Shown here piece after piece: positions 56,434 through 64,000 of a stretch of DNA of 64,000 nucleotides. Position 1 is the first letter of the stretch; each line of letters starts with the position of its first letter. The notes under the pieces are model-generated. The model did no database searches. It was not told where the DNA came from and worked only from the letters and a program-made list of their open reading frames with translations. The position numbers were made by a program, and so were the translations under genes. Location: positions 248,001 to 312,000 of the forward strand of contig JAYWVB010000008.1 of NCBI GenBank assembly GCA_039881045.1, written 5' to 3'. Source of the DNA: Chaetomium olivaceum. Taxonomy: Eukaryota > Ascomycota > Sordariomycetes > Sordariales > Chaetomiaceae.

Positions 56434-57927
56434 ATGGCATCAAGCACGACCCTTCCGAGACTTCGGCAACTCGCGGCCACCATCGAGGCTGCGGTAGCCA
56501 AGATCCAGGAAGCCTTAGATGCCCAAGGTGTAGCATCACCTTCGTTTGACGAAGATGCGCCGGCGCTACCTTCAGATATCGGGGAGGTTCGAGATGCGGT
56601 TCTAGATGCTACGGCAGAGCTCCAGGACCTCCTCACAGAGCCCCTGACTATGATCCATCGAGCTTCTAGGGTACGCTCCTCGTCCCGCATCATTGTTTGT
56701 TTAGGAGGAAAAGGTTAACGGAATTGCTAGAGTGACAAATCAGCATGTATTCAAGTCATTTCCCGCTTTAGCATCGCCAGTCTAGTACCGCCGGGCGGAC
56801 GGGTTTCTTTCCGGGACATTGCCGCGCAGACACCGTTAACGGAGCAGATGGTGGGCCGCATCATCCGCCACGCTGCGACAATGCGTATTTTCTACGAGCC
56901 AGAGCCTGGAATGGTAGCTCATACTAAGGCATCGAGGATGCTGGCCAGCGAGGATATGCGAGACTGGGCGCGAGCCGGGACCGAGGAACTGGGTTCCGCG
57001 GCAGGAAAGGTAAGGCTCTTATGGGCTGCATGTGGGCAAAGCTCTAACGTTGTTTCCTAGCTAGCACATGCCCTTGAACGGTGGCCTAGGTCGCAAGAGC
57101 CAAATGAGACGGTACGAATGCCTTACCGTTTTGACTCCCTGCTGTGATACCCCTGGCTGACCACCAATTCCAGGGCTTTTCCATTGCAAATGACACAACA
57201 GACTCCATCTACCAAGTGATCGCAAAAAGCCCCGAACGAGCTGTCCGATTCGCGAACGCCATGAAGGTTATGACAGGAAGACCAGAATTTGACCTATCCT
57301 ACGTCCTGGACCATTACGACTGGGCGTCCTTAGGCAAGGCCCAGATCGTTGATGTCGGTGGCGCTAAGGGTCACTTCTCACTTGCGTTGGCCAAACAGTA
57401 CAGCAATTTGGATATCGTGGTTCAGGATATGAGCTTCGTGGTTCAGGACGCCGACGCTGGGGATTTGGCTGGGAGAGTCCGTTTTATGGCCCACGACCTG
57501 TTTGAGCAACAAACCGTGTTAGCTGACGTATTCTTCTTCCGGTGGATCTTCCACAACTGGCCGGACAAGTATTGCATTCGCATACTCCGGGCGCAGATAC
57601 CGTCGTTGAAACCTGGCGTGAGGCTCATTGTGCAGGAGGCTGTTATGCCTGAACCAGGGACGGTGGCCCAGTGGAAAGAAAAGGACTTCAGGTGGGTTCT
57701 TGATGACCGGCAAGTTCCAAAGTGGGTGCAAGCTAACCTAATCTAGATCAATGGACCTCGAAATGGCATTCACCTTCAATGCTCGAGAGCGCACTTTGGC
57801 GGACTGGGAAGCGTTGTTCAAGGAAGCCGACCCTGCATTCGTGCTTAAGCGTGTGGTTGAGCCACAAGGATCCGCCATGTCCATCCTAGAGTTCCTATGG
57901 GAGGGAAAGAAAGGATCGGAAACATGA
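56434..57927 (+). CDS. SAM-dependent O-methyltransferase (Methyltransf_2 family), cluster gene 3
   Basis: Five exons (56434-56670, 56731-57009, 57061-57111, 57174-57691, 57747-57927) sum to 1266 bases for an intact 421-residue enzyme. The long N-terminal helix region (LAATIEAAVAKIQEALDAQG) leads to FSIASLVPPGGRVSFRDIAA. The SAM site is QIVDVGGAKGHFSLALAKQY with IVVQDMSFVVQ; FFFRWIFHNWPDKYCIRILR holds the catalytic HNWPD with the active-site His. LIVQEAVMPEPG and a DLEMAFTFNARERTLADWEA C-terminal block are usual for fungal sterigmatocystin-type O-methyltransferases. Exon 2 begins at a GCTAG acceptor (56730), chosen because it keeps frame into SDKSACIQVIS. It diverges from the synthetase and clearly differs from the other methyltransferase, so two hydroxyls may be methylated. 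Confidence 0.87.
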
Positions 57928-58096
57928 TACTCGCTTTGAAAGGGAAGGAGACAGGAAGGAAGGCATATAGTTTTGCTTAGGTATTCAGGGACTTGAGACT
58001 AGAGTTCAATTAGGTACAAGGTAGTTGCTTCCAAGCACTCTGTGCCATCAATAAGAGGCACCTTTCTTGTAATACATCATGATGAGGCATTAATGT

Positions 58097-59231
58097 CTAT
58101 AGCTGTGCAAATCTTTCCTTGTATCGCTGCAGGGTCATCCTTTTCCTTTGTGCCTCCAACTCGAGTTCCTGCTCGGTAGTTGTTTTCAAATCATGCCGAG
58201 GCACCGGCAACCTGTTCGTGTCGCGGAACAGGTCTCCCAGCAAGCCTGAGAGCATATCATCCGACACGCCACTAATTTGTGCACCCGCTATTACGTATTT
58301 ATGTAAATCTCCAATCTCGGGCGTGTCGGTAGGGTTTAGGGCCGTGTTTGCGCGCTCGGAAGCCCACTGGGCGAAGGACGTGGCGAAGAGTATCCACGCA
58401 ATAGTTCCGCGGGCATCTTTGGAGGCTGGGGGTTGCCGGAATTCAATGGTTTTCGTTCTCTCCGTAAGAGTGGTAAAGTTCCACCGGAAATGCGGATGCA
58501 CAAAGTCTTCCTCGTGCATTGTGTTTTGAGCATGTATCGAGTTCATGGAGCACAGGCACATGCGGTCTCCTAGGTCGAGGTTGCTGTCGGCTTGGGATAT
58601 GTCGTCGAAGATAAGGGGTATGGAAAGTTGTTTGTACTCTGGGTTCCAGCGGTTACTCATGCAATAGGGGTTGATGCGTCGGTGACCAGGCATTAGCGCA
58701 TCGATACACCTTTCAAAGAAGATGGCGGCTTTCGCGACCCCCTTAGCCTCCTTCAAGCTCCAGGGCCCGTTTGATGGGGATAAATGGATGTGGGTGCTGC
58801 ACTCGTTGGTAGAGTGCACCTCGAACTGGCGTTCAAGTACCCTCCACGTCTTCTGCACTTGGTCGATCCATATGTGTTTTTGGTCGAGTTGGAAAATTGG
58901 GGATACCAGCTCAACACCAACTAGGGTAAGGTTTAGTATGTCAAGTACTTGCGGTAAGACGAGCTGTTGTTAACTTACACTTGTTTTCTGCCGTATTTGA
59001 TGGAAGGGTAGAGTCCTGAATGATAGTCCATTCTTGATAGGTTTCCGCGGCACCCGTCTTCTGATTAAGGTTGCCGAGGTGGCTCAAAACCTTTGCCTCC
59101 TTGAGATGCTGGCAGATCTCAGAAGCCAAACTGGTAAACGTGGTATGCTTTTGATGTTTGCTCCTCAGTACTAGCTCAATCTCCACGCCAAACCGTAGCC
59201 CGGATTCTTTTGATGCTCTACCCGAGGACAT
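58097..59231 (-). CDS. Putative amidoligase
   Basis: Two exons (59231-58979, 58920-58097), intron 58 bases, sum to 1077 bases for an intact 358-residue protein. The pattern fits the putative amidoligase family (ATP-grasp-related, glutamine-synthetase-like fold): GLRFGVEIELVLRS at the start, FGVELVSPIFQLDQKHIW, STHIHLSPSNG in the middle and ERTKTIEFRQPPASKDARGT with the conserved E-F-R-Q. These families are predicted to form amide bonds; experimental data in fungi are lacking to my knowledge. The start is the first ATG in frame (MSSGRASKESG); an in-frame extension upstream has no ATG. It lies next to the methyltransferase, so a link to the cluster is possible, but such genes are also common outside clusters. 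Confidence 0.7.
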
Positions 59232-60164
59232 CAGTGGAACCTCTGTCACAAATAGCAAAGAAGGCAAATGTAGAAGGTTTTGACGGATCACAAGAACAAC
59301 AATAATAAGACGCAGACTTTTCTTGTTCGCAACAGTTCCCCTTTATATTCCACTGCCCCGCGACGGGCCGGTCTCGTGGTTAGGTCCGCGGTGGCCGCGG
59401 CTGGGGCCATGCCGAGCCGGACATCAGACAGGCAGCTGGATGAAAAGAGGATGATCACGGTGTCGATTTTGCACCCCCGAGTACGTCGCATGATACGTCT
59501 CCGCGTTGCCAGCCATGGAATAAGTTGGAGTTGATCAAAACGAATCTTGTACCATTCACGTAGTTTTGGACACGGTTCACGGTAAGCTTCCATCCCAGCT
59601 TGAGTGGTATGTGGGTGGCGAGATGGGATGGCCATGGCTGGCGGCCGAACCGTATGACCATCAGGTATATGTAAGACGGCCGCCATGGTGGGTTTCACTT
59701 CAGCAATCCAAGAGATCATACAGAACGGCTCGTCATATTGAGGTGACCTGGGATTCGTCGTCCTGACGGTGGAACTCGCCAATAGACTTAGCGCCATGTT
59801 GCATATAAATAGAGATAGTTCTCTGGTGGGGACATTCGTTGTCGCCATAGATTGATAATTTAATAATTAGATATGGGTACCCTACCTGGACTCAACCGCG
59901 CGAGAAAGAATCTCCATGAATGGCCCTAGTACCATTTACGCGGGACGGAGAAGCGCCGTAACGGGACAACCAACAGAAACCACCATGGAATAGGCGCAAG
60001 AACCCCGCCTCAACCATTTGCGGGTGGCGTATTGGGGTGACTCCCCGTAAGCTTGATATTTCCTTCCCCAGTTTCTTCTAAGATTCAGATGACAGCACCC
60101 TAACTTGATCTGCTACCACACAACACCCGTCAACCATCACGGCGGCAGTTCAATAATATCCACG
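59232..60164. other. Intergenic between divergent genes
   Basis: A 186-codon open frame on the minus strand (59848-59288) overlaps this gap, but it lacks any known domain or coding-like motif. It is probably chance or leader sequence of the amidoligase gene. Confidence 0.4.
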
Positions 60165-61755
60165 ATGGCGTCTCCACATAATATCATAATTACGCCGGCC
60201 TCAAAAGACGAAATCCTCAATTACCTCCTCGAATGTGTCCGCGCCGACAATGCGCGCGAGTCACAGCTTTATTTCGGCGCAAGCGAGTGCCAACTCTTCG
60301 CGAATATGCCGATGCTCGTCCACCTACCCAGGTCGCCTCTTGCGTTTTCGGAGCCGCCCGATGAGTTTGACGCCATCAACGACCACTTTTCCGCCCAAGT
60401 GCACGCCTTTTTGCACGCACTGAACGAACTCGAGGACATGTCAGCCAACCAACCCCCAGACGAGCTGCCTCTTATCCGCAAAGACAAAGGCCTTTGGCCC
60501 GTCATCCAGATTAGCGAGCAGTCCTTCGACCTCTATCCGGACTACTGGCATCGCGACTTCCACAGCCGCCGCCTCACCGTCCACAACCCGGACACTCTGC
60601 CTCTCCTCCACCGCGCCACCAAATTGCGTGTCCTTCCCGCCCGGAATTCCACTTCCGATCCGAGGAAGGCCATCGTCAACATGCGACCCGTCTCCCCGCG
60701 TGTGCCCCTCGAGCTCGCTCTCCGCCTCCCCAACCTCCGCGAGCTCGACTGCCCCTGGCTGTGGGAACGCCTCCCCGTCGCCTTTTCCTCGCGTGGGCTC
60801 CGCAGATATGCTCACGTCTGGGAAGGCCCCTGGCGCGATGCCCGCATGGAGTTCTACCGGGCTGTGCGCGACGTACGGCTCTCGCTCCCCGACTCCTTCA
60901 AAAAGGCCCGGCTTTGGTTCTGGAAACCCAACGTTTGCGGCGATGACACGGACCAAGCGGCGCCAATGCCTGACCTTGTCTGCGCGTCGTCATGGGCCGA
61001 GTTTGGAGGGTGGGATCCTGTGTCTCTTGGCCTCCGGGACTTGGGGACGTGCTTGGAGGAACTCGACGTCCGCGCGCTCATCACCCCTAACATTTTTCCG
61101 AGTGAAGGTCGTATTCTATCATGGCCTCACATGCGGCATCTCAAGATAGAATTCCACCCTTGCGCACCCGACGGCAGGTGGTACTTTTCCGGCCCACGCG
61201 GCGAAGACCCCCATCCCACGGGATATGCTATCAAGGAACGGAAACACTATCCGCCTGGCCTAGACGAAGACGAAGAGACGCACGAGTTGTGGGTCGTCGA
61301 GGAGTACGAGTACGAGGGCGAAGACGACATCACCCTAGGACGGCAACCGGATATGTTCCGGACACGCCCCATTGATGAGCGGATCAACCCCTTGCTGTTC
61401 GCGTTTGCTTCGTCTCTCAAGCGGCAGATACAACCAACCCATTCAGGACGCCGAGCTGTTTACCTGGCTTACGTGGCGGCCGTCGGAAAAGAGGGCGCTG
61501 GAGTATGCAGGGAGTGATGATGCGCCTCCGTTGGCTCAGGATGAGTATGTGATGTTTCGGTGGGGGGTAAAATACGATAAGCCGAAAGGGGGTGGGATCG
61601 GAAAGGTGGTGTGGCAGGTCGGTGAGGCTTGGAGACCGGCAGACGAGGTTATGAGAGCGTTTAAAGATATCGTGGGGGGGAACGAGGACAACATGGAGTG
61701 GGAAGCGCTGGAGTTTGTGAAGCAGAGGGAACAGGACCCGTCTGATTATAAGTGA
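60165..61755 (+). CDS. Conserved fungal hypothetical protein (F-box-associated-like), one frameshift
   Basis: From ATG 60165 the frame reads MASPHNIIITPASKDEILNY and includes LRLPNLRELDCPWLWERLPV, WEGPWRDARMEFYRAVRDVR, SLGLRDLGTCLEELDVRALI and ILSWPHMRHLKIEFHPCAPD. The alternating Leu/Trp pattern fits the leucine-rich helices of fungal F-box-associated or related hypothetical proteins; no clear F-box motif is visible. Near 61432 the frame changes: FASSLKRQ is followed in another frame by PIQDAELFTWLTWRPSEKRA, then ALEYAGSDD, ending with EREQDPSDYK-like residues at the stop 61753-61755. The protein would have about 530 residues without introns. Function unknown. Confidence 0.6.
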
Positions 61756-62007
61756 TGGAACTTTGAGACCAACACTACTTAGGCAAGTATGGATAACACA
61801 TTTTATCAACTTTAGCGCGGCCACAGATGCTGACTATACGAAATGGGACATGCTTCATCAATCAATTCACATACTGCCTAGGTAGTCAACCCCCATTTTT
61901 AGAGACCATGGCCCGAACTTGTCACTATCCACCAGCCACAACCCCCTTATCTGCTACTAACACTGGCACAATATGGCTCTCCCAACCAACAAGTTGTCGC
62001 ACAGTTC

Positions 62008-62790
62008 TCACTTAGCGCCGGGTTCCAAGCTTGGAACTGCGCCAACGGAATTCCCGCCCGACTCGCCACATTCGTACACATCATCCCTGTCAGTCACCAC
62101 AGGCTCCTCATCACAGTCCTCTGGCCCGCCCGGCATGTTCGGCACAGGAGTCGTAGGCTTTGCCATCGTCTTTCTCCCCGACGTCCCGTTGCTCTGTGTA
62201 GTGGTCTTGAGAATGATTTACTGGACACACCAACAAAGCATGCCTGCCCCAGCTAATAGTTCGTTAGAAAGTCGGGGCTGGCGGCGATAGCAACTACACA
62301 CCCAAGGAGACGGCGACGGGGCCCCGGACCCCAAGTGCAACAGCGACAACGAAGACGTGGGCCAGCCAAACCTTTACTCTGACGTCCAGGCTATCAGAGG
62401 TGTGGAGTCGAATATCTCTTCGGCAGCCGAGTTTGGCGTCCATTTTAGCTAGCACTGGGAGGTTGAGTCTAGCCACTGGAGCCGTTGTTCGTGAGGCTAG
62501 CGTTATGATTAGAATGGGTACCGGGATACCCATCCAGGACACTTGTGGCTTGCCCCTTCTCATGGGGGCTCGACGCGGGCGCTCGGTACTTCGCGCGCGC
62601 AAAGACGCCAGCATATTCAGGTGGCTATGGGTTAAGATGCCCATCACGCGCAAGAGAGAAGAACGTGTCCGGAGCTGGGGCTGCTCCCGAGTAAGGGGCT
62701 TGAAGTCTGTTACTGTCCATGGTAACCACCCCCTTAGCCATCGCCACGCCCACAATACCCATCGCCTGGCCAAGCGCGCGGCCGTCTGCG
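62008..62790 (-). CDS. Small membrane protein of unknown function, two exons
   Basis: Exon 1 (about 62790-62291) reads MARRWVLWAWRWLRGWLPWT, then RTRSSLLRVMGILTHSHLNM, SWMGIPVPILIITLASRTTA and VKVWLAHVFVVAVALGVRGP, so two to four membrane segments with many Arg residues. An intron starts near 62291 (GTGTGTAG) and ends near 62214 (GTCCAG). Exon 2 gives KPTTPVPNMPGGPEDCDEEP and an acidic tail ending in PSLEPGAK and TGA at 62008-62010. The tail looks typically coding. I do not recognise the family; the start is the first Met in the open frame, and the splice phase is not certain. Confidence 0.4.
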
Positions 62791-63158
62791 GTCCGGTACC
62801 TTAATTAGCTTGCCCAACCGCTTACCACTCTGCCCGTCCGATTCTAATGACAGTGCCAGCCCCGGCACAGCTTGCTCCAAAATTGGTTACCCTTGGGATG
62901 GACGACGGTGACGGTGACACTCTTGCTGAAAGGCGGGCGGGTCTTTCGAAAACGTACTTGCTAGGGAGCTGAACATGGTGTCTCTAGATGGGAGATCATG
63001 ATGAAAAAAAGGCATGCAAAGTCACGGACGCAACTCCAGATTATTCGGGATAAAAGAACAGTCCGCTCCTCAACACCATCCTGCAAGTTTAGGTACCTAC
63101 TCCTTATTGCCGAGTTCGTATACTACCACACCCACACGCATCAGCGGCGTTAATGCCA
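62791..63158. other. Intergenic, nothing recognised
   Basis: Short 3' flank of the iron transporter and upstream of the small membrane gene. No feature seen. Confidence 0.4.
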
Positions 63159-63961
63159 TCACGAACTCCCGGCGTTATCCAACGCCCGTACAATGCCGTA
63201 ACTCGTGCCAGCCGCCAGCACGCCCACTACCAGCGTCTGCATCGCCCCCCAAACGCCCGCCTTACGGGTCCGAATGGCAACCCAGTTCTTCAAGAACCCA
63301 AATATCAACAGAATGACCACCGTAATCGCGCATGATACCAGCAGCGCCTTATCCGTCCGCTCCAGAAAGAAATACGGCAGCATGGGGATCAGCCCGCCCA
63401 CAAAATAGCTCAGCCCCATCGTCGCGCCCGAGATCCACGCGCGGCCGGCATCGGGCTCGGGAAGGCGCAGCTCAAAGTCCATCATGAAGCGCACCCACTG
63501 CTCCTTGGAGGCCGTCAGCTCCCGCACGAGCGGCTCTGCGGCGGCCTGGCTGACGCCGTACCCGGCGAGGATCTCGTGGATCTCGGCGCGCTCCATGGCC
63601 GGCATCGTGTCGACTTCGGAGCATTCGCGTGCGTATTCAGCTTCCCTGTTCCAAGGTGTGTGTAAGTTATGAGAACCTCGGTGGCGGGGGACAGGGTCAC
63701 TCAAACGCACCAATGCTGCCGCTCCGTATCCGCCGCGAGATACGCACCCAGCCCCATGCTAATCATTCCACTGCAAAGCTCCGCCAACCCACCCATGATG
63801 ACAATCTTGGAGTTGCCGAGCGACGACAGCCCCGCGGTCAGGGCAAACGGCACGGTCAGGCCATCGGAGAAACCGATGATGACATCGCGTAGCACGGCAT
63901 CGTATTGGCCGGTGTGTGCCTCGACATGGGGGCGCTCCGGTTGGGGTGTGCTGGAGGACAT
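63159..63961 (-). CDS. CCC1/VIT1-family vacuolar iron (Mn) transporter
   Basis: Two exons (63961-63711, 63645-63159) sum to 738 bases for an intact 245-residue protein. It should move Fe2+ or Mn2+ from the cytosol into the vacuole. Marks: AVLRDVIIGFSDGLTVPFAL in TM1, AGLSSLGNSKIVIMGGLAEL in TM2 and MISMGLGAYLAADTERQHWE. Then the cytoplasmic metal-binding helix REAEYARECSEVDTMPAMER, LPEPDAGRAWISGATMGLSY, LIPMLPYFFLERTDKALLVS and the TM5 region. The Asp/Gly/Met positions of helix 1 and the Glu-rich linker fit the known VIT fold. Intron GTGCGT..AACAG, 65 bases. In fungi CCC1 is induced by iron through the CCAAT/HapX system. Confidence 0.87.
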
Positions 63962-64000
63962 GCGGTTGGCGATCTTGGGGCGGAGACGCGTCGGGGAGGG

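Noticed and set aside
59288..59848. 186-codon open frame on the minus strand
   Set aside because: No recognised motif and no conserved-looking core; lies in the gap between two divergent genes and ends in a Leu-rich run made by simple sequence.

Overview
The window is nuclear DNA from a filamentous ascomycete. The evidence is short 45-100 base introns with GT..AG ends and CTGAC/CTAAC-like branch points in most genes, pyrimidine-rich promoter tracts, and a gene set made of fungal families: RIM20/palA, cytochromes P450, DHA2 and FHS transporters, RTA1, AA9 LPMO, NmrA-like, DUF1993, 3CxxC zinc finger and an A-T-TE NRPS-like enzyme. Gene style and family mix suggest Sordariomycetes, perhaps Sordariales. 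That placement is inference.

Left part (1-18 kb). This part is gene-poor and many coding regions are broken. It holds a multiply frameshifted glycosyltransferase-like gene (3.2-4.7 kb), a decayed GH127/DUF1680 glycosidase (5.5-7.6), an unrecognised coding-like fragment (7.7-8.0), an FHS/fucose-permease-type transporter (8.5-10.0), a zinc alcohol dehydrogenase (10.2-11.5), a large multi-pass membrane protein with one in-frame TAG (12.6-14.8) and a conserved fungal hypothetical (16.8-17.4).

Middle part (18-44 kb). In order: an HNH_2 nuclease-domain gene, a small three-exon membrane protein followed by a contracted degenerate relative, a P450, the pH-response gene RIM20/palA, an RTA1 protein, a second P450, a nine-exon DHA2 exporter, a rhodopsin-like 7-TM protein, a third P450 and a DUF1993 protein.

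Right part (44.5-64 kb). In order: an AA9 LPMO, an NmrA-like gene, a 3CxxC zinc-finger gene, then a compact secondary-metabolite core. The core has an O-methyltransferase and an A-T-TE NRPS-like synthetase on the minus strand, with a second O-methyltransferase divergent on the plus strand. After it come a putative amidoligase, a conserved fungal hypothetical, a membrane protein and a CCC1/VIT1 iron transporter. The core resembles clusters that dimerise aryl-pyruvates into quinones, furanones or butyrolactones and then O-methylate them. The P450s and the DHA2 pump 9-20 kb away are possible but unproven partners.

About half of the recognisable genes carry single-base frameshifts, several exactly in runs of 4-6 G or C. 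Eight others are perfectly open once introns are removed. Part of the breakage may therefore be homopolymer error in the assembly; the dense lesions at 3-7.6 kb look more like true decay. All functions are assigned from sequence reading alone.
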